Shown here in pieces: positions 35,471-44,456 of a stretch of DNA of 64,000 bases (within the stretch, counting starts at the first letter, position 1; each line of letters opens with the position of its first letter). The DNA lies in NCBI RefSeq assembly GCF_900104765.1, contig NZ_LT629737.1, positions 1,984,001 to 2,048,000 of the forward strand. Direction: 5' to 3'. The DNA comes from Gillisia sp. Hel1_33_143. GTDB taxonomy: Bacteria; Bacteroidota; Bacteroidia; Flavobacteriales; Flavobacteriaceae. Both the position numbers and the translations under genes were made by a program. Under the pieces are notes generated by a model that did not search any database, had not been told where the DNA came from, and saw only the letters and a program-made list of their open reading frames with translations.

Positions 35471-36736
35471 CTAACCTCCAGCTGCCAATTGCATTAAAAT
35501 TGTACATAAGATCGCTCCATAGGTTCCAACTACATATCCAAATACGGCTAGTAGAACCCCAACCGTTGCTAAAGATGGGTGAAATGCGGCTGCAACAACA
35601 GGTGCGCTTGCTGCTCCACCTACATTTGCCTGACTTCCTACAGCTAGAAAGAAGTAAGGTGCTTTTATTATTTTGGCAACACCAATTAATAATAAGGCAT
35701 GAATAGTCATCCATACAAATCCAATAGCTATTAGTCCCGGATTATCAAAGACCATAGATAGATCCATTTTCATTCCTATGGTAGCTACGAGTACATAAAT
35801 AAATACGCTTCCAATCTTACTAGCTCCTGCACCTTCATAAGATTTGAATTTAGTAAAAGATAATATGATTCCAATTGCAGTGGCAATACTTATCATCCAA
35901 AAGAATGAAGAAGCAAAAGATGCCAAAGAACTTTTATTATCACTAAATACTTCAAAATTATCTACTAGATAAGCAGAAATATTATCTGCTCCCCAATGTG
36001 CAATTCCTACAGCACCAAAAGCTATGGCTAATAAGATCATAAGATCTGTAAGCGTAGGGATTCTAGTTACGCTTTCAGAATAGGAGGCAACTTTATTTTT
36101 AAGATCTGTAATTGCAGAATTATCTGCATTCAACCATTTATCAATTTTATCATTTCTACCAATTCCTAAAAGAATTATGGCCATCCATAAATTAGCTATT
36201 ACAATATCCACCAAAACCATCCCACCATAAAGATCTGGATTGTATTCATAAATCTCTAGCATCGCCGCCTGATTAGCTCCACCACCAATCCAACTTCCTG
36301 CAAGGGTAGAAAGTCCTCTCCATACGGCATCAGGACCTATTCCTCCCACAGTTTCTGGGGAGACTGTAGCTATAAGTAAAATGGCTAATGGTCCACCAAT
36401 TATGATACCTGCAGTTCCCGTAAAGAACATAATTAGCGCTTTGGGCCCTAAATTAAATATTGCTTTAAGATCTATACTTAATGTCATTAAAACCAAAGCA
36501 GCGGGCAATAAGAATCTACTAGAGATAAAATATAGTTGAGATGTTTGATCTTCAATAATACCAAGAGAGTTGAAGATAGCAGGAATTAGATAGCACATTA
36601 ATAACGCCGGCACATATTTGTAGAACTTCACCCAAAATCCTTCTTTAAGAGAGGAGGTGTAGAACACAAATCCTAAGGCAATCATTAAAATTCCTAATAC
36701 AATGGCATCATTTGTAAAATAGGGAGTGCTTTCCAT
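35471..36736 (-). CDS. DUF819 family integral membrane protein
   Basis: A 421-residue polytopic protein with about ten to twelve transmembrane helices and DUF819 markers: YVPALLMCYLIPAIFN, ISSRFLLPAALVLMTLSIDL, GLSTLAGSWIGGGANQAAM and SQANVGGAASAPVVAAAFHP. The repeated GGA/GGG-rich helices resemble those of secondary transporters, so a transport role is inferred; the substrate is unknown. The ATG at 36736 is preferred to one 24 nt upstream because it starts directly at ESTPYFTNDAIVLG. Confidence 0.85.
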   Translation of the reverse strand: MESTPYFTNDAIVLGILMIALGFVFYTSSLKEGFWVKFYKYVPALLMCYLIPAIFNSLGIIEDQTSQLYFISSRFLLPAALVLMTLSIDLKAIFNLGPKALIMFFTGTAGIIIGGPLAILLIATVSPETVGGIGPDAVWRGLSTLAGSWIGGGANQAAMLEIYEYNPDLYGGMVLVDIVIANLWMAIILLGIGRNDKIDKWLNADNSAITDLKNKVASYSESVTRIPTLTDLMILLAIAFGAVGIAHWGADNISAYLVDNFEVFSDNKSSLASFASSFFWMISIATAIGIILSFTKFKSYEGAGASKIGSVFIYVLVATIGMKMDLSMVFDNPGLIAIGFVWMTIHALLLIGVAKIIKAPYFFLAVGSQANVGGAASAPVVAAAFHPSLATVGVLLAVFGYVVGTYGAILCTILMQLAAGG

Positions 36737-36816
36737 AATTCTGTATAGTTTGGTCGGCAAAATACAATTTTTATCAAACTATAGTCAAATGGAAAATTTT
36801 AAAATCAGTATTTATT

Positions 36817-37623
36817 CTATTTGAAGAGCTCGAGCAGCATTCTGGCAACCCCATCTTCTTTATGATGATGCGTTACGTGTGCAGCAACAAGTTTAGCTTC
36901 TTCTCTGGCATTGCCCACAGCAATTCCAAACCCTACATTTTTTAGCATTTCTACATCATTATAATTATCGCCAAAAGCTATGGTTTCCTTAAGATTAAAA
37001 GGGTAATGATGTTCCAGCAAAAGTTCTATAGCGGTTAATTTTGATATGCTCTTATGAGCAATTTCCAGATATGTATCTTTAGATCTGTATAGGTTGAGTT
37101 CATTTGGGTATGCAGTTAATAGGTAATCTCGAATGTCATCTATGTGTTTTTCAGTTCCCATTGCCATGATCTTGTGAGCACCTTTGCCTTCGCTTTTCCA
37201 ATTTTGTATGACTTCAAAATTAGCTTTGATGGTAGGTGCTACTTTGGTATTGTTCTTTTCTCTAGCGGCCCACTCATCAAATCTGGGTACATACCATTCA
37301 TCATTATGATATAAACTTAAATGACAATCCAACATTTTATTGAAATTGCTCAAATCCTGAACTATATTAATTGGAATTTCCGTAGAACTTATGGGTTTTC
37401 CTGCTACTAGAACAAGTCCTCCATTATAACATATAATTGGAAGGTTCTGGATTTCTAGCTCATTTTGTAAATGCCTCATTGCTGAAGGCATTCTAGCGGA
37501 AATAAGAATGAAGGGTACCTTATCTTTTAATTTCTTTATCTGTTTGATAGTAGCTGGAGCAAGGCTGCGATCTTTATCTAGAAGCGTTCCATCTATATCT
37601 GAAAATACAATCTTATAGTCCAT
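36817..37623 (-). CDS. HAD-superfamily phosphatase, Cof type (IIB)
   Basis: A 268-residue Cof-type HAD hydrolase: motif I FSDIDGTLLDKD with Asp9 and Asp11, motif II LISAR, a C2-type cap, and motif IV AFGDNYNDVEML. Such enzymes dephosphorylate sugar phosphates, FMN or similar small molecules; the substrate is unknown. The ATG at 37623 lies 1 nt after the end of the ribbon-helix-helix gene, so this is the last gene of the SPFH operon. Confidence 0.88.
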   Translation of the reverse strand: MDYKIVFSDIDGTLLDKDRSLAPATIKQIKKLKDKVPFILISARMPSAMRHLQNELEIQNLPIICYNGGLVLVAGKPISSTEIPINIVQDLSNFNKMLDCHLSLYHNDEWYVPRFDEWAAREKNNTKVAPTIKANFEVIQNWKSEGKGAHKIMAMGTEKHIDDIRDYLLTAYPNELNLYRSKDTYLEIAHKSISKLTAIELLLEHHYPFNLKETIAFGDNYNDVEMLKNVGFGIAVGNAREEAKLVAAHVTHHHKEDGVARMLLELFK

Positions 37624-37624
37624 A

Positions 37625-37795
37625 TTATTCCTGTTCTGTTTTATTCTTAGGGTGTCTTTTGGCATCTTTCAAAGCCTTGGAAAGCATATATTCAATCTGC
37701 CCATTGGTACTTCTAAATTCATCTGAAGCCCATTTCTCTATCGATTTTAATACCTCTTCGTTTAACCTTAAGGCAAATGCTTTCTTCTTGCTCAT
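37625..37795 (-). CDS. Arc-like ribbon-helix-helix protein
   Basis: A 56-residue basic protein with a ribbon-helix-helix pattern: strand KKAFALRL, helix NEEVLKSIEKWASDEF, turn RSTNGQ, helix IEYMLSKALKDA, then a charged tail. RHH proteins normally dimerise and bind DNA as repressors. Its position as the fourth gene of the SPFH operon suggests it may control this operon, though that is inference. The ATG at 37795 lies 1 nt after the hydrolase stop codon; nine further in-frame codons upstream look spurious. Confidence 0.85.
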   Translation of the reverse strand: MSKKKAFALRLNEEVLKSIEKWASDEFRSTNGQIEYMLSKALKDAKRHPKNKTEQE

Positions 37796-37796
37796 T

Positions 37797-38753
37797 TTAT
37801 TCGAATGTGTTGATAAAATCAACCAAAGTGGGTATAAGTTCTGGGTGTAAAGAGAGTTGTGGAATATTATACGCCTTGGTATTTTCTAGTGCATCTCCAT
37901 CTATCTTTCTAAAAATGTGATTCATATTTTCTAGAATTACCAATTTTGATTGTGGGTTAGCATTATGTAATAACGCCGCTTCGTTCTCGTCTACTTGCAA
38001 ATCAAAACTTCCATTGATAACAAGGATTGGTATGTTGAGTTTTGAGATCTCATGCGCAGGATCATATTGCATCCAAGAACCAAGAAACGGTTGTACACTT
38101 GGTCTAAAAATAGAAGCTAGTAAAGGATTGAAATTTGTAGAGGTTCCGGTGGCTTTTATTTCATCAAAACTTTCTCTAGCACTTTGAGCAAGCCCTTCAG
38201 ATTGTTTGCTTATTTGTTCTACTACTATACTGTCTATACTTTTCCCGGCGCCAGCCAAAGATATAAATGCATCTGCACCTTCTTGTTGTGCAGCTAAGAT
38301 GCCAATTAATGAACCTTCACTATGACCTGCGATAATTATTTTTTGAAAATCTTTCTTTTTTTTGAAATACGATAAAATGGAATCTACATCGGTAACAAAA
38401 TCTTGAAAGCTTAGATCTTTCTCCTGAATGCCAAGTTGCTGCATTTTAAAAATTCGCTTATCATATCTGTAAGATGCAATACCATTTTGTGCCAAGCCAT
38501 GGGCAATTTTTTTAGAAGCATCATTCTTCATCATATTAGCATTTCCATTTCTATCTACAGGACCAGAACCTTGAATGAGAATCACTAGATCAGATTTCAT
38601 AGAATTTTTAGGCTGAGTAAGTGTTCCATCTATAAATTTATTTATAGACAGCTCCGTTTCTGTATAAATAGCATCGGTAGATTTTTCTTGAGAATATCCT
38701 AGTTGAGAGAATATCAAAAGAAATAGCATGCTTAAAATTTTAAATGATCTCAT
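37797..38753 (-). CDS. Exported alpha/beta hydrolase
   Basis: A 318-residue secreted alpha/beta hydrolase with a cleavable signal peptide (ending QLGYSQ, about residue 21). It has an oxyanion-hole segment ILIQGSGPVDRNGN, the nucleophile elbow GHSEGS (Ser about 145), an acid in VINGSFDLQVDENEA and the catalytic His in ENMNHIFRK. The family includes acyl hydrolases and peptidases; the substrate is unknown. It is tightly packed between the PH-like membrane protein and the RHH gene in one operon. Confidence 0.88.
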   Translation of the reverse strand: MRSFKILSMLFLLIFSQLGYSQEKSTDAIYTETELSINKFIDGTLTQPKNSMKSDLVILIQGSGPVDRNGNANMMKNDASKKIAHGLAQNGIASYRYDKRIFKMQQLGIQEKDLSFQDFVTDVDSILSYFKKKKDFQKIIIAGHSEGSLIGILAAQQEGADAFISLAGAGKSIDSIVVEQISKQSEGLAQSARESFDEIKATGTSTNFNPLLASIFRPSVQPFLGSWMQYDPAHEISKLNIPILVINGSFDLQVDENEAALLHNANPQSKLVILENMNHIFRKIDGDALENTKAYNIPQLSLHPELIPTLVDFINTFE

Positions 38754-38758
38754 ATAGA

Positions 38759-39244
38759 TTAATTTTCATGTTTCTGCGTGTACCTCTTAACGGTTGCTTT
38801 TGCTTTTTCCGGTTTTTGCGTGCCTATCAAAAAATGCACATTGTCCTTGGTTACAATTTGAATGCCATAACTCCCGCGAACTGTGTAAGCTTTAGTCGGA
38901 AATAAACCTCTTATTCCCCATCCACCATATTCTGTAATAGCAGAGTATTTTCTAACATTGCAGGAAGCTATCTCATTCCACCTATATTCTCTTTTAAAGA
39001 AAGGCAGGGGTCTAAAATTAGCTTCTATACCAACTTTACTTATTTTTGTTTTTAGTCGTAACGAAAATAGATAGACCATGATGCCAATTAAGAACAATCC
39101 AAACAAAATAGGTCCTGCTTCCTTAAAATTTGTAAATCCATCAGTCTCATTATAAATACTGATAGTAGAACCTGCACCGGTAAAAAATACAATGGCATAC
39201 ACCCACCACTGGTTGAATTTCTGTTCTTCTTTAAAAACGTGCAT
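38759..39244 (-). CDS. Two-helix membrane protein with PH-like C-terminus
   Basis: A 161-residue protein with two hydrophobic helices (about 14-32 and 45-61) and a soluble C-terminal part containing REYRWNEIASCNVRKYSA, YGGWGIRGLFPTKAYTVRG and VHFLIGTQKPEKAKATV. That pattern, ending in an amide-type IGTQKPEK motif, resembles bacterial pleckstrin-homology domains. Function unknown. It sits directly after the SPFH gene with 3 bp between them. Confidence 0.7.
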   Translation of the reverse strand: MHVFKEEQKFNQWWVYAIVFFTGAGSTISIYNETDGFTNFKEAGPILFGLFLIGIMVYLFSLRLKTKISKVGIEANFRPLPFFKREYRWNEIASCNVRKYSAITEYGGWGIRGLFPTKAYTVRGSYGIQIVTKDNVHFLIGTQKPEKAKATVKRYTQKHEN

Positions 39245-39247
39245 CTG

Positions 39248-40111
39248 TTAATGATTGAGAGTTCCTGCATTTACAATTGGCGAGGCATCTTTATCGCTAC
39301 AAAGCACCACCATTAAGTTACTCACCATTGCAGCACGTCTTTCATCATCCAGATGCACAATATTTTTTCTGCTTAATTCATCTAAGGCCATTTCTACCAT
39401 ACTTACTGCGCCCTCAACAATTTTATATCTTGCTGCAACAATAGCAGTGGCTTGTTGCCTTTTTAGCATTGCACTGGCAATCTCATTGGCATACGCCAAA
39501 TATCCTATTCGTGCCTCCAAAACTTCAATTCCGGCAATGTCTAAACGCTCTTCTAATTCTTTCTCCAACGCCTCACTTACTTCATTTACACTGGCTCTTA
39601 AGGTAATATCTTCATCCAGACCTTCATCTGCAAAATTATCATACGGATACAAACTTGCTAATTTTCTAACTGCAGCATCTGTTTGTACCACCACAAAATT
39701 CTCGAAGTTATTAACGTCAAAGGAAGCTTTATAGGTGTCTTCTACGCGCCATACTAAAATGGTGCTTATCATTATAGGGTTTCCAAGCTTATCATTTACC
39801 TTCAGTCTTTCACTATCAAAATTTCGTGCTCTAAGAGAGATCTTCTTCTTTGTATAGAATGGATTCACCCAAAACAAACCATTGCTTTTTACAGTACCTG
39901 TGTAATCCCCGAACAATAATAGTACTCGAGATTCATTTGGATTCACTAAGATCAAACCCATAGCCAAAAGAAGCGATAAAATAATGAGAAGTATAAACCA
40001 TCCACTTTTTAATGCTATTATACCTCCAACTCCTATAATAAGAAAGAAGAAGATCACAAACAGCATAATATAGCCACTTGGTGGTTTTAACGTTTTTTCG
40101 TTGGTTGTCAT
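39248..40111 (-). CDS. SPFH/band-7 (stomatin-prohibitin) membrane protein
   Basis: A 287-residue protein with two N-terminal transmembrane helices (about 14-31 and 34-52), then an SPFH domain: NPNESRVLLLFGDYTGTVK, GLFWVNPFY, PIMISTILVWRVEDTYKA and the coiled-coil part with ALEKELEERLDIAGIEVLEA and ASAMLKRQQATAIVAAR. SPFH proteins form membrane microdomains and scaffold proteases or other complexes. First gene of the five-gene minus-strand operon; a near-consensus TATATTTA lies in the 118-bp gap upstream. Confidence 0.9.
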   Translation of the reverse strand: MTTNEKTLKPPSGYIMLFVIFFFLIIGVGGIIALKSGWFILLIILSLLLAMGLILVNPNESRVLLLFGDYTGTVKSNGLFWVNPFYTKKKISLRARNFDSERLKVNDKLGNPIMISTILVWRVEDTYKASFDVNNFENFVVVQTDAAVRKLASLYPYDNFADEGLDEDITLRASVNEVSEALEKELEERLDIAGIEVLEARIGYLAYANEIASAMLKRQQATAIVAARYKIVEGAVSMVEMALDELSRKNIVHLDDERRAAMVSNLMVVLCSDKDASPIVNAGTLNH

Positions 40112-40205
40112 AATTTTAGAATTAGTTGATATTAAAATGATATCATAAATATACTATATTAAATTTAGTATTAAGTTTTTTTAGAGTAAAAAGGTTGAGG
40201 TTCTA

Positions 40206-40213
40206 TATATTTG
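40206..40213 (+). promoter_or_regulatory. -7 promoter element of the S1/P1 nuclease gene
   Basis: A perfect TATATTTG ends 16 nt before the ATG. The -33 half is not evident. Confidence 0.5.
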
Positions 40214-40229
40214 TGAAAAAATTGATCTT

Positions 40230-41012
40230 ATGAAACATATTATTGTAGCAATAGCATTAATGTTATCCGGTATTTCAGGATTTTCTGCTAATTATTACTG
40301 GGGACAAACTGGGCATAGAACTACTGCAGAGGTTGCCTCCAAACATCTGTCTAAAGAAGCTAGAAAAGAAATTGCTAAAATTTTGAAGGGTCAAAGTTTA
40401 GCTTTAGTTTCTACTTTTGCCGATGAAATTAAAAGTGATCCAAGATTTAGGGAATTTGGAGTTTATCATTATGTGAACCTTCCTAAAGATGCTACTGAAT
40501 ATAAAGCAGAAGATGCTAATGAAAAAGGAGATCTTCTCCAAGGTCTTAGAAAATGCGTAAAAGTTCTTAAAGACAAGAACAGTAGTAAAGATGATAAAGA
40601 ATTCTATCTAAAAATGTTGATCCATTTTATGGGAGATCTTCATCAACCGCTTCATACTGGTAGAGGAGAAGATAAAGGAGGGAATGATATTCAAATTAGA
40701 TGGTTTAATGATGGATCCAATTTACACAGATTATGGGATAGTGATATGATTGATAGTTATGACATGAGCTTTTCTGAACTTGCAAATAACACCGTGAAAT
40801 TTTCGGAAACTGAGCGAAGAACGATCACTGCCGGATCTTTTGAGGATTGGATGTACGAGTCTAAGATGTTAAGTGAAAAAGTATATAATTCTGCAGATAT
40901 AGGTGAAAAGTTAAGCTACAGATATATGTATGACTGGTTTCCTGTGGTTAGAGAGCAATTAGAAAAGGGCGGATTAAGATTAGCATCGGTATTAAATGAG
41001 ATCTACAACTAG
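40230..41012 (+). CDS. Secreted S1/P1-type nuclease
   Basis: A 260-residue exported zinc nuclease. The signal peptide ends near residue 20-23 and the mature protein probably begins at Trp24, whose main-chain groups ligate zinc in this family. Other ligands are His29 (WGQTGHRT), Asp in STFADEIK, His in FGVYHYVNLP, HFMGDLHQPLH and NLHRLWD. It degrades single-stranded DNA or RNA outside the cytoplasm, likely for phosphate or nucleotide scavenging. It ends at a shared terminator. Confidence 0.93.
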   Translation: MKHIIVAIALMLSGISGFSANYYWGQTGHRTTAEVASKHLSKEARKEIAKILKGQSLALVSTFADEIKSDPRFREFGVYHYVNLPKDATEYKAEDANEKGDLLQGLRKCVKVLKDKNSSKDDKEFYLKMLIHFMGDLHQPLHTGRGEDKGGNDIQIRWFNDGSNLHRLWDSDMIDSYDMSFSELANNTVKFSETERRTITAGSFEDWMYESKMLSEKVYNSADIGEKLSYRYMYDWFPVVREQLEKGGLRLASVLNEIYN

Positions 41013-41046
41013 AATTTATTCTGAACTTTTAAAGTTTATAAATTAA

Positions 41047-41090
41047 AAAAGATCGGCTACTCTTAAAGTAGCCGATCTTTTTTTTAAAGT
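41047..41090. terminator. Bidirectional terminator between the nuclease and AlkB-like genes
   Basis: AAAAGATCGGCTAC and GTAGCCGATCTTTT form a 14-bp perfect stem around TCTTAAA with T-runs on both strands. The genes on either side converge on it. Confidence 0.95.
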
Positions 41091-41094
41091 AAAA

Positions 41095-41685
41095 TTAGAG
41101 GATGGTTCTGAAGGTGAGATTTATTCTGGGAGTATCGATCTTTTTAGTTTTTGGTAGCTGGTGTTTCCAGAAGTGTTGAGTTTTACCTTTCATTATTAAT
41201 AAACTACCATGCTTTAGATGAAGTTCAAATCGTTGATCTTTACGTTCTTTATGTTTTAGCTGAAATTTTCGCTCTGCTCCTAAACTTACAGAAGCAATTA
41301 TAGGGTTTGGCCCAAGTTCCTTCTCATTATCTGCATGCCACCCCATACTGTCATTACCATTTCTATAAAGATTTGCGAGGCAATGAGTGAATTTTAGATC
41401 TGTCAATTTTTCCAGCTCCTTCGAAATATTTAGTAATTCTGAAGGATAAGATTTGGGGTGCAAGGTGAGATTGGAGTAAGAATAAGCCTGAGAGTTAATG
41501 GCATATAAAGATGCTAATCTGGGTTGAGGAATCAATTTTCCAAAGATCTTAATATCGTATTGTTTCCAATCTAAATTATTTAATAGGAAGTTGTAATACG
41601 TATTTGCAATTGGAGCAGATAAGAAATTCGGATAATACCAGATCTCTGCATCTATAAGATCATAAATTTTCAGGTCTGTTTTCAT
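41095..41685 (-). CDS. AlkB-like 2-oxoglutarate/Fe(II) dioxygenase
   Basis: A 196-residue 2OG-Fe(II) oxygenase of the AlkB/ALKBH2-3 type. Iron ligands are His117 and Asp119 (GWHADNEKELG) and His175 in FWKHQLP; the 2OG-binding arginines are Arg187 and Arg193 in PRINLTFR. PQPRLASLYA near residue 54 is the nucleotide-recognition lid. Oxidative demethylation of alkylated DNA or RNA bases is the likely role. It lies just downstream of the DoxX-like gene (12 bp). Confidence 0.9.
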   Translation of the reverse strand: MKTDLKIYDLIDAEIWYYPNFLSAPIANTYYNFLLNNLDWKQYDIKIFGKLIPQPRLASLYAINSQAYSYSNLTLHPKSYPSELLNISKELEKLTDLKFTHCLANLYRNGNDSMGWHADNEKELGPNPIIASVSLGAERKFQLKHKERKDQRFELHLKHGSLLIMKGKTQHFWKHQLPKTKKIDTPRINLTFRTIL

Positions 41686-41697
41686 CTTCGTTAATAA

Positions 41698-42057
41698 TTA
41701 TAGAGGGAGATAAAAATACGCCCACCATATTAATAAAAACTGTAACGGAATTCTAAGAAATAGTGCCCACCGTGGTATACCTGCAGCTGCTTTTTTAGAA
41801 GAAAGCATATAAAAATGTACCATTAAAAAAACGAGTAACATTAATATGATCAGGTATATTGAAATATTCTTTGTTTCCGGAAAGAATAGACCTATTCCTA
41901 AGAGTATTTCTGCTAAACCACTAAGATATACCAGACTCTTGTGCGCAGGTAAATATCTAGGCATTATTCGCATGTAGGCCTTGGGTTTAATAAAATGGAT
42001 ACAGCCAGCAAGGATATACATAAATCCCATTAAGTACAAATGCCATGGATAGTTCAT
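41698..42057 (-). CDS. DoxX-like small membrane protein
   Basis: A 119-residue protein with four predicted transmembrane helices. LYLMGFMYILAGCIHFIKPK and YLSGLAEILLGIGLFFPE are typical of the DoxX family, whose functions range over respiratory subunits and unknown roles. A location in the inner membrane is clear; no function can be assigned. It may be co-transcribed with the AlkB-like gene. The 182 bp upstream to 42239 are AT-rich with no other gene. Confidence 0.8.
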   Translation of the reverse strand: MNYPWHLYLMGFMYILAGCIHFIKPKAYMRIMPRYLPAHKSLVYLSGLAEILLGIGLFFPETKNISIYLIILMLLVFLMVHFYMLSSKKAAAGIPRWALFLRIPLQFLLIWWAYFYLPL

Positions 42058-42239
42058 AAAATTCTAATTTAAGTTATTGTAGTAAATATTAAGAATTAAT
42101 TGTCATTATATCAAGCCTAGTCTCAAAATATAAATCTAATTGCAGTTTTTCTAGGTTTTTGTTATTCAGATAATTGTTTAATACTCTTAATTAGAGTAAC
42201 TTCCCACCCCGAAATCTAATCTTTATAAACTTAACGCTA

Positions 42240-44447
42240 TTGAAGAAAAATTACTTCATATTCTTACTAATTATATTAAGCTTTAGTTATTCTTATGCGC
42301 AGAGCGATTCTTCGAGATTGGCATGTCTGGAATCTATTTATGTAGAAGCCGAAGAAGAGCACAAACAGTATGATTATAAGGAAGCAATAGAAAAAGCTAT
42401 GACCTTGCTAGAGGAAGCAAGTGTAGATGGAGATCTCTATTACAAATATCAAGGAAATAAACTTTTAGGACACAGTTATCAAGATCTAAATGATACCCTT
42501 AGGTCTAGAAAACATTATGTGGAAGCATTAGGACATGCGCTAAATTTAAAGAATGATACCATTCTTATTGGGGCTTATAATGATCTTGGGAACACCTATT
42601 CTGAAGACAAGAACACCACTCAAAAAGGGATAGATTATTATCTTAAGACTATAGAGCTAACCGATAAATTGGGGATGACAGATAAATCTTTTTCTCCCAC
42701 CTTAAATATAGCATGGACGTACATTGATAATAAAAAATACGAGAAAGCAGCGCCTTATATCAAAAGAGCACGAGCTATTAAAGATGAATACTTGCCGGAG
42801 GAAGAAAATACATTTATAGAATATATATCCGGTAGATATTATATGGGAATTGGTGAACTTGATAAAGCCAAGCCGTATTTAGAATATGCAATAGCGATTG
42901 CAGATAAGAAGGGCTTAATATTAGAATCTTCTCATGCTTATGATGAATATGCAAAACTTTTATATAGCAAAGGAGAGTATCAGGAAGCATTTTTAGCGCT
43001 TAAAAAAAATGTTGAACTTAAGGATAAGATCTTTGAGAATGATAAGATCTATCAAATAGAGTCTGCCAATGCAAGATTTGACGTAAGTGAATATCAAAAG
43101 GATCTTGAAGTAGCCAAAAAAGAACAACTTTTTAAGGATGAGGTCATAGAAAAATCTAGAGAGAAGATGTTTATTCTTATTATCTCTTCACTTGTACTTA
43201 TTTTCATCTTAATGGCTTTGTATTTCATAAATAGGTCTAGGCGTAAACTAATATCAGAACTGAGTGTTAAGAATACAGAACTGATAAATGCAAAAGAACA
43301 AGCAGAGCGATTAACAGTTTTAAAAACCAAGTTCTTTTCTACCATTAGTCATGAGTTAAGAACACCTCTTTACGGAGTTATTGGTCTTACTTCAATCTTA
43401 TTAGAAGATAAATCCCTTCAAAAGCATGAAAGCGACCTACAATCGCTTAAATTCTCTGCAGATTATCTTCTGGCTCTTATTAATGATGTATTGCAAATGA
43501 ATAAAATGGAATCCAATCTATTAAAGTTGGAGCATTTATCATTTAATCTTACAGATCTTATGAATAGTATTGTGAAGTCTTTTGAATTTACTCGACTTCA
43601 AAATAAAAACGTTATTCACCTGGATTTTGATCCTGCAATTCCTAAAAATATTATAGGAGACCCTGTTCGACTTTCCCAAATTCTGATGAATCTAGTTGGA
43701 AATGCTATGAAGTTCAATGAACGTGGTAACATCTGGTTAAAGCTAAAATTGATAGCTGAAGAAGAGGATAATATGGTGAGGATACATTTTGATATTAAGG
43801 ATGATGGTTTGGGGATTCCTGAAAATAAGCAGCAAATGATCTTTGAAGAATTCTCTCAACTTAAATCTTCTAACTATAACTATCAGGGAACCGGACTTGG
43901 ACTTCCAATTGTAAAGAAATTATTGAACTTATTCGATTCAGACATCCATTTGGAGAGTACAGAGGGTGTAGGCTCTACTTTTAGTTTTGAGATCTTATTC
44001 GAAAAAGATGTAAAACAGGAAAAAGCAGATTCTAGAGTTCTCGAGTCTGATATTCAAATGCAACAAAATGCCGTTGGTAAGCGCATATTAGTGGTAGATG
44101 ATAATAGAATAAATCAGGTAGTAACCCAAAGAATCCTAGAGCAAAAATCCTTTAGATGTGAGATTCGTGATAATGGGATAGCTGCAGTAGATGCTATAAA
44201 AGATGAACATTTTGATCTGGTTTTAATGGACCTCAACATGCCGGGAATTTCCGGACTGGAAGCAACAAGAATGATAAGATTGTTTAATCCAGTAATTCCT
44301 ATAATTGCATTAACCGCCGTAGAGATTGAAGAAATTCGTGAGGAAATTCATGAAGCCGGTATGAATGACATCATTGTTAAACCTTACGACAATTCAACAT
44401 TCTACCAGGTAATCTATAGAAATATTCAAGCTGAGGTCTTAACCTAG
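42240..44447 (+). CDS. Hybrid histidine kinase with periplasmic TPR sensor and receiver
   Basis: A 735-residue sensor kinase starting at a TTG (leader KKNYFIFLLIILSFSYSYAQ). Domains: signal peptide (1-20); extracytoplasmic TPR repeats (about 30-290); a transmembrane helix at about 310-330; a short coiled coil; HisKA with His371 in TISHELRTPLYGVIG; HATPase with N-box NLVGNAMKFNERG and GTGLGLPIVKK; and a receiver domain with Asp664 in LVLMDLNMPG. Hybrid kinases of this type usually pass phosphate to an Hpt protein; an orphan Hpt is encoded at 56636. No partner response regulator is adjacent. The signal is unknown. Confidence 0.92.
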   Translation: MKKNYFIFLLIILSFSYSYAQSDSSRLACLESIYVEAEEEHKQYDYKEAIEKAMTLLEEASVDGDLYYKYQGNKLLGHSYQDLNDTLRSRKHYVEALGHALNLKNDTILIGAYNDLGNTYSEDKNTTQKGIDYYLKTIELTDKLGMTDKSFSPTLNIAWTYIDNKKYEKAAPYIKRARAIKDEYLPEEENTFIEYISGRYYMGIGELDKAKPYLEYAIAIADKKGLILESSHAYDEYAKLLYSKGEYQEAFLALKKNVELKDKIFENDKIYQIESANARFDVSEYQKDLEVAKKEQLFKDEVIEKSREKMFILIISSLVLIFILMALYFINRSRRKLISELSVKNTELINAKEQAERLTVLKTKFFSTISHELRTPLYGVIGLTSILLEDKSLQKHESDLQSLKFSADYLLALINDVLQMNKMESNLLKLEHLSFNLTDLMNSIVKSFEFTRLQNKNVIHLDFDPAIPKNIIGDPVRLSQILMNLVGNAMKFNERGNIWLKLKLIAEEEDNMVRIHFDIKDDGLGIPENKQQMIFEEFSQLKSSNYNYQGTGLGLPIVKKLLNLFDSDIHLESTEGVGSTFSFEILFEKDVKQEKADSRVLESDIQMQQNAVGKRILVVDDNRINQVVTQRILEQKSFRCEIRDNGIAAVDAIKDEHFDLVLMDLNMPGISGLEATRMIRLFNPVIPIIALTAVEIEEIREEIHEAGMNDIIVKPYDNSTFYQVIYRNIQAEVLT

Positions 44448-44456
44448 AATTTACTA

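Noticed and set aside
39255-39734. 159-codon plus-strand frame opposite the SPFH gene
   Set aside because: Low-complexity Ser/Ala/Leu-rich peptide antisense to a clear SPFH domain; a shadow frame.
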